Positions 1-11,173 of a stretch of 35,507 nt of DNA are shown here, in pieces (position 1 is the first letter of the stretch; every line of letters starts with the position of its first letter). The notes beneath the pieces are model-generated. The model was given only the letters and a program-made list of their open reading frames with translations, was not told the origin of the DNA and made no database searches. Both the position numbers and the translations under genes were made by a program. The stretch is from NCBI GenBank assembly GCA_902388455.1, contig CABMPD010000021.1:1-35507 (forward strand). Reading direction: 5' to 3'. The stretch comes from an uncultured Alistipes sp. Lineage in GTDB: Bacteria > Bacteroidota > Bacteroidia > Bacteroidales > UBA932.

Positions 1-2
1 CA

Positions 3-29
3 GGCCCTCCCACCGCTTCGCGGCGGGCC
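3..29. repeat. GC-rich hairpin downstream of the MBL gene
   Basis: An inverted repeat pairs GGCCC (3-7) with GGGCC (25-29), and nested inside it CCGC (13-16) pairs with GCGG (20-23) around a TTC loop. It lies about 80 bases beyond the stop of the minus-strand MBL/MATE gene pair, with further C-rich and G-rich tracts to about position 54. No T-run follows on the minus strand, so it is not a standard terminator. It may be a dispersed intergenic repeat, but one copy cannot show that. Confidence 0.35.
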
Positions 30-107
30 CCTCCCTCTAGAGCCGAGGGCGGCTAATCCTTTTGGAGGTTTTATTTGTGCCTACCGCTGATTAGTATCCA
101 GCCGGTG

Positions 108-902
108 CTATTCGGCGGCGGGGGTACGGAAGTCGAGGAAGCCCTCGGGTAGATGCATGCCGGCTACGAGCAGGTGCTGTTCGCGGGCGATGCGGAGCAT
201 GTGCTTGCGGGCTGCGACGGCGGCCTCCTGGTCCATATCGTAGGTGGCGCAGATCTCGGGATGGTCGAGCTGGAGGGCCAGACCGTGGATGATGTCGCCC
301 CAGATAAGGATGTCATCGATGCGGAATACCGTATGGCCGGGAGTATGCCCGACGGCGTAGAGAGCCTCCACACCGCACGGCAGGATGTCTCCGAACTCGA
401 AGAGATGCAGGCGGTCGCTGTAGGCATTCATGGTCTGCACTGCCTGGGCGTTCCGGTCGGCAGGCATATTCATCCATGCGTCGTACTCGGGCTGGGAGGC
501 GTAGACCTGGGCATCGGTGTACACGGGAGCACCTTCGGCATCCAGCATTCCGCCGATATGGTCTCCGTGAAAATGGGTGAGAAACAGGTAATCCACATCC
601 GCAGGAGTCAGCCCCAGCGAATCCAGGCCGCGGCGTATACCTCCGTCAGGCAGTCCGAGACCGGTGTCGAAGAGCAGGACCTTGCCGTTCTTGCGCACCA
701 GAAATGCGCTCATGGAAGAAGGTACTGCGTCCTCGAGTCCGAGGGAGGCCACCAGTTCGGGAGAAGCATCGGGGAAGAGGGAGAGTGACTGACCGGCGGC
801 CCTGTCGCACAGCCAGATGATTTCAGTTTCAGATTTGCAGGAAGAACATCCGCCTGCCAGCAGCATCGCAGCGGTGGTGGTAATTAGGATAATTCGTTTC
901 AT
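108..902 (-). CDS. MBL-fold metallo-hydrolase, predicted lipoprotein
   Basis: This is a 264-residue metallo-beta-lactamase-fold hydrolase. A short hydrophobic leader ends in AGG-C19, a plausible though imperfect lipobox, so the protein is probably anchored in the envelope. The metal-binding set is complete: HFHGDH at 110-115 (H110, H112, D114, H115), then H186 or H190 in GHTPGH, D203 in WGD, and H250 near the C terminus. The arrangement resembles the lactonase-like branch of the family, but the substrate cannot be read from sequence. The start overlaps the stop of the upstream MATE gene by four bases (ATGA), so the two are translationally coupled; the link suggests detoxification or removal of a small molecule, which is inference. 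Fold certain, function open. Confidence 0.88.
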   Translation of the reverse strand: MKRIILITTTAAMLLAGGCSSCKSETEIIWLCDRAAGQSLSLFPDASPELVASLGLEDAVPSSMSAFLVRKNGKVLLFDTGLGLPDGGIRRGLDSLGLTPADVDYLFLTHFHGDHIGGMLDAEGAPVYTDAQVYASQPEYDAWMNMPADRNAQAVQTMNAYSDRLHLFEFGDILPCGVEALYAVGHTPGHTVFRIDDILIWGDIIHGLALQLDHPEICATYDMDQEAAVAARKHMLRIAREQHLLVAGMHLPEGFLDFRTPAAE

Positions 903-2269
903 GGCAGATAGTGTTGATGTTTCTGCAAATTTACATTTTTCCGCCGTAAATAGAAATAGTACGCTATGCCGACTCCGTCAGCCAGGGCCCATCCGATGGG
1001 GATAGACCACCAGATACCGATGACGCCGACGGAAGGAATGGCCGCGAGGATGTAGGCCAGCGCGACGCGGGTTCCGAGCGATAGGACGGTCAGCACCACG
1101 GACATAGCCGGCATGCGGATGGCACGGTAGTAGCCGTACAGCAGAAAGAGGATGCCGATGCCGAAGTAGAAGGAACCTTCGACCCGCAGGTACTGCACTC
1201 CGAGACGGATGATTTCCACCTCTTCCGCCCGCACGAAGATGAGCATCAGCGGCCGTGCCAGCAGAAAGACCAGGAGCGAGACAGCCAGAGAGAACAGCAC
1301 CGATATCAGGAATGCGCTCCGGACTCCCTTCCGTATACGCCCCGACTTGCCTGCACCGTAGTTCTGAGCCGTGAACGTGGAGAACGCATTGCCGAACTCC
1401 TGCACCGGCATATAGGCGAACGAGTCGATCTTCACCGCCGCTGCAAAAGCCGCCATCACCGCCGTACCGAAGGTATTGACCAGACCCTGCACCATCAGTA
1501 TGCCGAAATTCATCACCGACTGCTGCACACAGGTCAGCGTCGAGAACGAGGCTATTTCCCTTACCGAGGCACCGTCCAGCCGCATATCCTCCTTCCGTAA
1601 CCGCAGTTCCGGCCGCCTGCACAGCACATAGACCATCAGCCCGAGCGCCGATACCCCCTGAGCCGCCACCGTCGCCAGAGCCGCACCGCCTACCCCCATG
1701 CCGAAGCCGAGGATGAACAGCAGGTCCAGAGCGATATTGAGCACCACCGAGACCCCGAGGAACCACAGCGGAGTGACCGAGTCCCCGACCGCCCGGAGCA
1801 GGGCCGCATAGAAATTGTACAGGAAAGTTAGCGGGATACCGCCGAAGATAATCAGCAGGTACAACCGCAGCATACCGTATATCTCCGCCGGCACCTGGAG
1901 CAGTCTCAGAATCGGGTCAATGAGGGCAAATGATGCCACAGTGAGGGCAGCCGTCACACACCCGATCAGCACCAGCGACACGTAGATACTGCGCCGCAAG
2001 CCGGACATATTCCCCGCTCCGAACTGCAGCGAGAACACCGTCCCGCTGCCCATCGCCAGGCCCAGCAGCACCGATATCAGAAACGTCATCAGACTGTAGG
2101 CCGACCCGACAGCTGCCAGCGCATCGGAACCTATACACCGTCCTACTATCAGGGTATCAGCGATATTATAGCACTGCTGCATCAGCGAGCCGAGCATCAT
2201 CGGCAGGGTGAATCGCAGCAGCGTGGAAGTGATGCCGCCAACAGTGAGGTCTCCGGTACGGGTCGTCAT
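899..2269 (-). CDS. MATE family efflux transporter
   Basis: This 456-residue integral membrane protein fits the MATE (multi-antimicrobial extrusion) family in length and in its pattern of about twelve hydrophobic segments. The N terminus carries the family's usual opening, with TLPMMLGSLMQQCYNIADT near residues 17-35 before the first long helix. The second half repeats the fold: a QQSVMNFG segment near residue 250 corresponds to the first-half MLGSLMQQ region. MATE proteins export cationic drugs or metabolites using a Na+ or H+ gradient; the substrate is unknown here. Its stop overlaps the start of the MBL-fold lipoprotein gene, forming a two-gene operon. No clear TAnnTTTG box was found upstream. 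Confidence 0.93.
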   Translation of the reverse strand: MTTRTGDLTVGGITSTLLRFTLPMMLGSLMQQCYNIADTLIVGRCIGSDALAAVGSAYSLMTFLISVLLGLAMGSGTVFSLQFGAGNMSGLRRSIYVSLVLIGCVTAALTVASFALIDPILRLLQVPAEIYGMLRLYLLIIFGGIPLTFLYNFYAALLRAVGDSVTPLWFLGVSVVLNIALDLLFILGFGMGVGGAALATVAAQGVSALGLMVYVLCRRPELRLRKEDMRLDGASVREIASFSTLTCVQQSVMNFGILMVQGLVNTFGTAVMAAFAAAVKIDSFAYMPVQEFGNAFSTFTAQNYGAGKSGRIRKGVRSAFLISVLFSLAVSLLVFLLARPLMLIFVRAEEVEIIRLGVQYLRVEGSFYFGIGILFLLYGYYRAIRMPAMSVVLTVLSLGTRVALAYILAAIPSVGVIGIWWSIPIGWALADGVGIAYYFYLRRKNVNLQKHQHYLP

Positions 2270-2362
2270 CTCATTAGCATATTGTCTGAAAGTTTTTACG
2301 TTTTTTATAAGACATTCCGTTTTAAATTCATACAGCCATGAAGGGAAGAAATCAGCATCTTA

Positions 2363-2379
2363 GAAGCAAGAAATGCTTC
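2363..2379. repeat. Small hairpin between MATE and alcohol dehydrogenase genes
   Basis: GAAGCA (2363-2368) is mirrored by TGCTTC (2374-2379) around a five-base loop. It sits just past the stop of the minus-strand alcohol dehydrogenase gene. No T-run follows on either strand, so it is at best a weak terminator or processing stem. Nothing else stands out in 2270-2394. Confidence 0.25.
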
Positions 2380-2394
2380 CCAGACAAGGCTGCG

Positions 2395-3432
2395 CTACGG
2401 TTCGACGGCAACTTTGATGACACCGTCGGCGTGCAAGGCGAAGAGGCGGTAGGCCTCCTCAATGCGGTTGAGCGGGAAGCGGTGGGTGATGAGCGGTGTG
2501 GCGTCGAGACGGCCGTCGGCGATGAGGCGGAGAATCTCCGCACAGTCGCAGCCGTCCACGCCGCCTGTCTTGAACGTCAGGTTCTTGCCGTACATAGCGG
2601 GCAGGGGCAGCACCTGCGGACGATCATACATGGCGACTACGGTCACGACGGCATTGGGGCGGGCACACTCCCAGGCCATGCGGAAGGTCTCCTCCGTACC
2701 GGCCACCTCCAGAACGGCATCGGCTCCTCCGTGGGCACTGTACTCCAGAACGGTCTGCCGGCAGTGCTCCGGGTCGGTCACCACCACCTCGGGATAATGC
2801 TCCTGGACGAAACGCCTGCGCTCCGGGGATTTCTCACAGACAATGATGCGGCGGGGTCTGTGGAGCATCACGCACAGTAAGGTGCAGATTCCAGTCGGTC
2901 CGGCACCGATAATCAGAACGGTATCCTCCTCTGGAACGATTTCAGAAATGCGGGCAGCCCAGAACCCGGTAGCCAGCAAGTCCCCGGTAAACAGCGCCTG
3001 AGCATCGCTCACCCCTTCCGGAATACGGGTCAGTCCCTGGTCAGCGTAGGGCACTCGGACGTACTCCGCCTGACCGCCGTCGATGCGGCAGCCGAGGGCC
3101 CAGCCTCCGAGCGGGTCGCTGCAGTTGTTCACATAGCCGTGGCGGCAGAAGAAGCACGAGCCGCAGAATGTCTCCACATTGACCGCCACCCGGTCTCCCG
3201 GCCGGACCGAACACACGGCAGAGCCGACGGCCTCCACCACCCCGACCATCTCGTGTCCGAGAGTAATCCCAGGCACAGCCCGAGGCACACTTCCGTGCAG
3301 AATATGCAGGTCACTAGTGCAGATGCTCCCGAGGGTCACCCGCACTAAGGCATCGCGCGGTCCCTGCAGCTGCGGCTCCGGCTTGTCGAGCAGGGCCGAC
3401 TTTCCCTGTCCCAGATACGTATACGCTTTCAT
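2395..3432 (-). CDS. Zinc-dependent alcohol dehydrogenase (MDR family)
   Basis: This is a 345-residue medium-chain dehydrogenase/reductase. C38 and H60-E61 (in GHE) form the usual catalytic zinc site. C90, C93, C96 and C104 form the structural zinc lobe. A Rossmann nucleotide-binding motif follows (VLIIGAGPTGI). The chosen start is the ATG at 3432, because family members begin with a short strand like MKAYTYLG; the open frame extends 32 codons further upstream without family-like sequence. Enzymes of this group oxidise secondary alcohols, polyols or short alcohols with NAD(P); the substrate is not determinable. A near-consensus TATATTTA (minus strand, 3457-3464) could be its -7 box. It stands alone between the MATE unit and ssrA. 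Confidence 0.92.
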   Translation of the reverse strand: MKAYTYLGQGKSALLDKPEPQLQGPRDALVRVTLGSICTSDLHILHGSVPRAVPGITLGHEMVGVVEAVGSAVCSVRPGDRVAVNVETFCGSCFFCRHGYVNNCSDPLGGWALGCRIDGGQAEYVRVPYADQGLTRIPEGVSDAQALFTGDLLATGFWAARISEIVPEEDTVLIIGAGPTGICTLLCVMLHRPRRIIVCEKSPERRRFVQEHYPEVVVTDPEHCRQTVLEYSAHGGADAVLEVAGTEETFRMAWECARPNAVVTVVAMYDRPQVLPLPAMYGKNLTFKTGGVDGCDCAEILRLIADGRLDATPLITHRFPLNRIEEAYRLFALHADGVIKVAVEP

Positions 3433-3581
3433 TTTTCTTGCATTTCGTTTAAACTGTAAATATAACGAAAATTGCTCCGGAATATCCCTATATGTCAGTA
3501 ATCCGGTAACGAAGAAGGCCGAGGACATGTTTCTAAAGGCAGCCGGACACAGCGACGGACACGTCCGGGCATTTCAACACA

Positions 3582-3603
3582 AAAGGCCGCCGGAGCGACC
3601 TTT
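3582..3603 (-). terminator. Hairpin terminator after ssrA
   Basis: On the minus strand AAAGGTCGC pairs with GCGGCCTTT around a four-base loop, followed by a short T-rich tail (TTGTGTTG). It begins four bases after the tmRNA 3' end, so it is the natural terminator of ssrA. Confidence 0.7.
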
Positions 3604-3606
3604 ATG

Positions 3607-4000
3607 TGGAGATGGGCGGACTCGAACCGCCGTCCAAACACAGCACCCGAGTGCTTTCTACATACTTATTCTGCCATTGGTTTTCGGGAAGCAGCTGCGG
3701 ACAGACGCGCCACTGAATCCTTATCCCCTGAGTCTTAAGCTGCCTTAAGGGAGTCAACAGCCGCATCCTGCTTTAATGATACCCCGTATGCCGGACATAG
3801 CAGGCGGAAAGTCCGGCGGGATACTCGTCGCTATCGCCCTTGGCGACCGCGATTAAGGTAGTAAACCCAGTTTACTTACGCAGCGAGTGCATAGTTGTTG
3901 TTGCCAGTTATGGCTTTGTAACCTTGATGACGGGGTAGGTCACCTGCCCCGGTATGCTTACAATCCGATGTCTTGTGCTGTCAAAACCAAAACATCCCCA
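3607..4000 (-). ncRNA. ssrA: Transfer-messenger RNA (tmRNA)
   Basis: The minus strand starts with GGGGATG and ends with CATCTCC plus discriminator A, which pair as a seven-base acceptor stem with one G-U. Just before the 3' stem is a tRNA-like T arm (GTTCGAGTCC). The mRNA-like part reads GGC AAC AAC AAC TAT GCA CTC GCT GCG then TAA (3876-3905), giving the proteolysis tag GNNNYALAA, of the Bacteroidetes type ending in YALAA. The resume codon GGC follows ATAACT. Length of about 394 bases is normal. CCA is not encoded. The RNA frees stalled ribosomes together with SmpB (not in the window) and marks the truncated proteins for degradation. Confidence 0.96.
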
Positions 4001-4010
4001 TTTGTACCCG

Positions 4011-4018
4011 CAAAGATA
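4011..4018 (-). promoter_or_regulatory. -7 promoter box of ssrA
   Basis: The minus strand reads TATCTTTG, matching the Bacteroidetes TAnnTTTG box. Its distal base is eleven positions upstream of the mature 5' end, which suits a short leader removed by RNase P. A TTGAC lies about 18 bases further upstream and may act as the distal element. Confidence 0.65.
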
Positions 4019-4036
4019 CTCAAAAAATGTACCGCG

Positions 4037-6067
4037 TCAAGATTTTTTTATCGTCGGATATGCAATTCTCTCGTGATAAACCTGCTCCAGACGTTCTTTG
4101 AACATTCTTTTAACAGTCTCAATCTCCTTTATGGAAATGTCCGCTTCCACCAGTTGAGAGTCCGACAGGCGTTTACTGATAATTGAGTCCACCAGTTCGG
4201 AAATACTGTCCTTTGTATAATCCTTAAGCGAACGGGATGCAGCTTCCACAGCATCCGCCATCAGCACTATGACCTGCTCTTTGGTTGTAGGCAGCTCCCC
4301 ATGATACATAAACGGCTCGACATTATTAGGATCTCCACCCCCATTGCAATACTGCGCATAGAAATAGAATGTAACTGTCTTCGCATGGTGTGTACGGATA
4401 AAGTCTATTACCACTTCAGGGAGTTTATGCTTACGGGCTATGTCCACGCCGTCGTCCACATGCCGGATAATCTGCTGGGCACTTTCCTCAGGCAATAGTC
4501 CTTTATGATAATTGAAACCGGCAGGGGCATTCTCTACAAAACACTGAGGATTGTTCATCTTCCCGATATCGTGATACAACGCCCCTACCCTTGTCAATAT
4601 CATGTCCGCGCCTATTTCACGAGCCGCTTCGGACGCCAGATTGGAGACCTGCAATGAATGCTGGAATGTTCCGGGTGCCTTCTGGGCCAGTTCCCGCAGC
4701 AACTTATTGTTAGTATCCGAAAGATCTATCAGACGGAAATGCGAGACAAGAGAAAATACTCTCTCAAAAATGAATGCTACCGGATATGCAGCCACTACCA
4801 GCAGGGAATTGATTGCGATACGGAATATGTCCTTAGGATCAAACAAGGCGAGCGTCCCGTCCCCAGACAGCAGGAATCCAATGTATATTAGTGACATCCC
4901 TATAAATATAAACAGAGAGTTGAGAAACTGAGCCCATCCGTTGTTGAAATACTTGAATGACACTATTGCGATAATGCCGCCCGTCAGGTTCATCATATAC
5001 AGTTCAACACCGCAGTCCGGCTGAAACAGCAGCGGAAGCAGAATGACCGTATAAATAGGAAAAACATATCTCCGTTTGAAAAAAATCGTAAGATAGATAG
5101 AGAATACCGCATACGGCACAATATAAAGATAATCTGCGGTAAAGTCGCGTATAACCACCGTCAGCACAAAAAGAAGGACATAAAGGGTAAGTATGAAATA
5201 GAACGGTTTCCGCTGTCCTATAATCTCCTTACGGGTAAAATATATGACGGCAAAAAGTGACGCAACAATAAGCAGGCATAGGATAAAATGTCCTGTTCCC
5301 AGTCCTAAAGAAGACTCAGCATATCCGTAAGTCATCTCATACTCACGCTTGAACGAGTCCAGAAGCTGCTCCACCTCTGTAGTGACAATTTCCCCCTCTG
5401 TCACTATCAGCTGTCCGGCATAGACCATACCTTTCGTAGGTGATATATAGTCCACAGCCTCCTTATGAAAAAGTTCTGTCCTGTTTTGGTCATAAATAAG
5501 ATTAGGGACGATATAATCGCCTATCTTGTAGGCACTGTAGAGTGAATCCGGATTCTCGTCCGGAAAACTTATAGAAAGGTAGTACTTTATATATCCTTCA
5601 GCCTTCTTTGGAGTATATACTTCCGACACCGGCACCTCCTGCGCTCTTCTGTCTTTCTGCACTACGATAGTCCCGACTGTAGATACTTCTTCCATGGCAG
5701 GAAGAATACCCACTGAATAAATATTGTACAGAGACTCAACGATAAAATACAGGGTATGGTCATTTACACTGTCCCTCCCTTGAAGATTCCTGAGCCGCTG
5801 TGCCTGCATATTGGCTACCGAATTGTCGTATTCAAAATAAGGAATGACCTGAGAAGCTTTCTCCTCTTTTTCGGCCAGCAGTTCCTGTTCAGTTTTAAGG
5901 ATAGGAAAATCTATAGGAGACATCAGCGTCTCATAAACCCACGGACGGCCCGCCTGATAACTGTACTTGAACTTCCCCTCTTCCGGGAAAAGCAGAACAG
6001 TTATAACCAGTGTCACCAGTAATGAGATATAAATTTTTGGATCTTTTAAAAAATTCTTCTGTTCCAT
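4037..6067 (-). CDS. 7TM-HD cyclic-di-AMP phosphodiesterase-like protein (PgpH family)
   Basis: This 676-residue protein has the layout of PgpH-type enzymes: an N-terminal transmembrane helix, a large extracytoplasmic domain of about 250 residues (7TMR-HDED type), a block of hydrophobic helices, and a C-terminal cytoplasmic HD domain. The HD domain shows FQHS, HDIGKM near residue 497, RHVDDG and RTHH, which supply the metal-binding His/Asp set. Characterised members hydrolyse c-di-AMP and so affect cell-wall and potassium homeostasis; assignment here is by family. The start at 6067 (MEQKNFL) was chosen because the 29 codons upstream overlap the terminator hairpin of the preceding gene and look non-coding. 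No promoter box was found immediately upstream. Confidence 0.9.
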   Translation of the reverse strand: MEQKNFLKDPKIYISLLVTLVITVLLFPEEGKFKYSYQAGRPWVYETLMSPIDFPILKTEQELLAEKEEKASQVIPYFEYDNSVANMQAQRLRNLQGRDSVNDHTLYFIVESLYNIYSVGILPAMEEVSTVGTIVVQKDRRAQEVPVSEVYTPKKAEGYIKYYLSISFPDENPDSLYSAYKIGDYIVPNLIYDQNRTELFHKEAVDYISPTKGMVYAGQLIVTEGEIVTTEVEQLLDSFKREYEMTYGYAESSLGLGTGHFILCLLIVASLFAVIYFTRKEIIGQRKPFYFILTLYVLLFVLTVVIRDFTADYLYIVPYAVFSIYLTIFFKRRYVFPIYTVILLPLLFQPDCGVELYMMNLTGGIIAIVSFKYFNNGWAQFLNSLFIFIGMSLIYIGFLLSGDGTLALFDPKDIFRIAINSLLVVAAYPVAFIFERVFSLVSHFRLIDLSDTNNKLLRELAQKAPGTFQHSLQVSNLASEAAREIGADMILTRVGALYHDIGKMNNPQCFVENAPAGFNYHKGLLPEESAQQIIRHVDDGVDIARKHKLPEVVIDFIRTHHAKTVTFYFYAQYCNGGGDPNNVEPFMYHGELPTTKEQVIVLMADAVEAASRSLKDYTKDSISELVDSIISKRLSDSQLVEADISIKEIETVKRMFKERLEQVYHERIAYPTIKKS

Positions 6068-6082
6068 CTGATAACTTCTCTT

Positions 6083-6117
6083 AAAAAAGGAAGCTCCCCG
6101 TCCGGGGCGGAGAGCTT
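6083..6117 (-). terminator. Rho-independent terminator after the oxoamine synthase gene
   Basis: On the minus strand AAGCTC (6112-6117) pairs with GAGCTT (6091-6096); CCG/CGG pairing lies inside, and a run of six T residues follows (6083-6088). It sits about 40 bases after the stop of the oxoamine synthase gene and just before the HD gene start, so it separates the two transcripts. Confidence 0.82.
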
Positions 6118-6159
6118 CGCTATTACTCAATAACGCAGCGGGCGCCGGCTGCAACCGTT

Positions 6160-7419
6160 CTAATTGATGGCCCTGTCCTGAATATTGTCACCGTCATACT
6201 CTCCGGCGTCGAGCTTCTTCTTGGCCTCGGAGAATGCGTTGAGAGTGTACTCTACATCTTCCAGAGAGTGAGCGGCTGTAGGAATGATTCTGAACATGAT
6301 CACACCCTTAGGCACTACAGGGTAGACGACTACCGAGCAGAACAGGTTGTAGTTCTCCCTGAGATCCACGAGCATGTTGGTTGCCTGAGGCACAGTGCCG
6401 TGGATGAAGACAGGTGTCACGCAGGCCTGGGCGAGTCCGATATCGAAGCCTCTCTCCCTGAAACCGTTCTGCAGGGCACGGGTAACAGTCCAGAGTTTCT
6501 CGCGGAGACGGTCTCCCTCGGGACCGCGGATAATCTCCAGCCTCTTGAGACAGCCCTCTACGATGGGCATGGGCAGGGACTTGGCATAAATCTGCGAACG
6601 GAGATTATAGCGGAGATAGTTGATGATGGATTTGGGACCGGCCACGAAACCTCCGATAATGGCCATTGACTTGGCGTATGCACCGATATACAGGTCTATA
6701 CCGTCCATCACGCCGAAGTGCTCGGATGTTCCGCGTCCGTGAGGGCCCATCACTCCGAAGCCGTGCGCATCATCGATGAGGATGCGGAAGTTGTATTTCT
6801 TCTTGAGAGCCACGATCTGGTCCAGAATACCGAGTGCTCCTGTCATACCGTACACTCCTTCGGTAATCAGCAGCACGCCGCCGCCGGTTTCCTCGCATAC
6901 CTTGAGAGCACGCTGGATAGTCCTCTCGCATTTCTCGATGTCGTTGTGAGGGTATACCATCCTCTTGCCCATGTGCAGACGGCAGCCGTCGATGAGGCAG
7001 GCGTGGGCCTCGGAGTCGTACACGATAACATCGTGGCGGGTGAGCAGGGCGTCGATAGTCGAGACGATACCCTGATAGCCGAAGTTGAAAAGGAATGCGT
7101 CCTCCTTCTGCTCGAACTCAGCCAGTTCTCTCTCGAGTCTCTCGTGCAGGGCTGTCTGACCGGACATCATCCTGGAGCCCATGGGATAAGCCAGTCCCCA
7201 ACGGGCTGCGGCCTCGGCGTCTACCTTGCGGATCTCGGGATGGTTGGCCAGTCCGAGATAGTTGTTGAGGCTCCAGCAGAGCACCTCATGTCCGTTGAAC
7301 CTCATCCTCGGAGCAATCTCGCCCTCGAGCTTGGGGAAGGTGAAATATCCGTGACCTCTTGCGCGGTACTGTCCCAGGGGACCTCCCTCGTCTTTGTTTA
7401 TTCTCTCAAAAATATCCAT
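6160..7419 (-). CDS. Alpha-oxoamine synthase family PLP enzyme (possible sphingoid/sulfonolipid base synthase)
   Basis: This 419-residue fold-type I PLP enzyme belongs to the group of KBL, BioF, serine palmitoyltransferase and cysteate acyltransferase. Visible residues are H139 (stacking on the cofactor), DDAHGFG at 216-222 with the cofactor-binding Asp, and the Schiff-base lysine K250 in AYAKSMA. These enzymes condense an amino acid with an acyl thioester and release CO2. The sequence is of the roughly 415-residue Bacteroidetes type often labelled KBL, BioF or simply aminotransferase. Sphingolipid or sulfonolipid base synthesis is plausible in this phylum, but substrate specificity is not proven and ketobutyrate ligase remains an alternative. 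It lies 21 bases after gyrB and may be cotranscribed; a terminator follows it. Confidence 0.88.
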   Translation of the reverse strand: MDIFERINKDEGGPLGQYRARGHGYFTFPKLEGEIAPRMRFNGHEVLCWSLNNYLGLANHPEIRKVDAEAAARWGLAYPMGSRMMSGQTALHERLERELAEFEQKEDAFLFNFGYQGIVSTIDALLTRHDVIVYDSEAHACLIDGCRLHMGKRMVYPHNDIEKCERTIQRALKVCEETGGGVLLITEGVYGMTGALGILDQIVALKKKYNFRILIDDAHGFGVMGPHGRGTSEHFGVMDGIDLYIGAYAKSMAIIGGFVAGPKSIINYLRYNLRSQIYAKSLPMPIVEGCLKRLEIIRGPEGDRLREKLWTVTRALQNGFRERGFDIGLAQACVTPVFIHGTVPQATNMLVDLRENYNLFCSVVVYPVVPKGVIMFRIIPTAAHSLEDVEYTLNAFSEAKKKLDAGEYDGDNIQDRAIN

Positions 7420-7440
7420 AATCGGTATTATTTAAATGAT

Positions 7441-11172
<3,732 letters not shown>

Positions 11173-11173
<1 letters not shown>

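Noticed and set aside
153..788. Plus-strand open frame of 211 codons opposite the MBL lipoprotein gene
   Set aside because: The minus strand carries the complete metal-binding motifs; the plus frame has no recognisable domain.
978..1766. Second minus-strand frame overlapping the MATE gene
   Set aside because: It is a frame-shifted reading of the transporter, rich in Gly and Arg, with no membrane segments or motifs.
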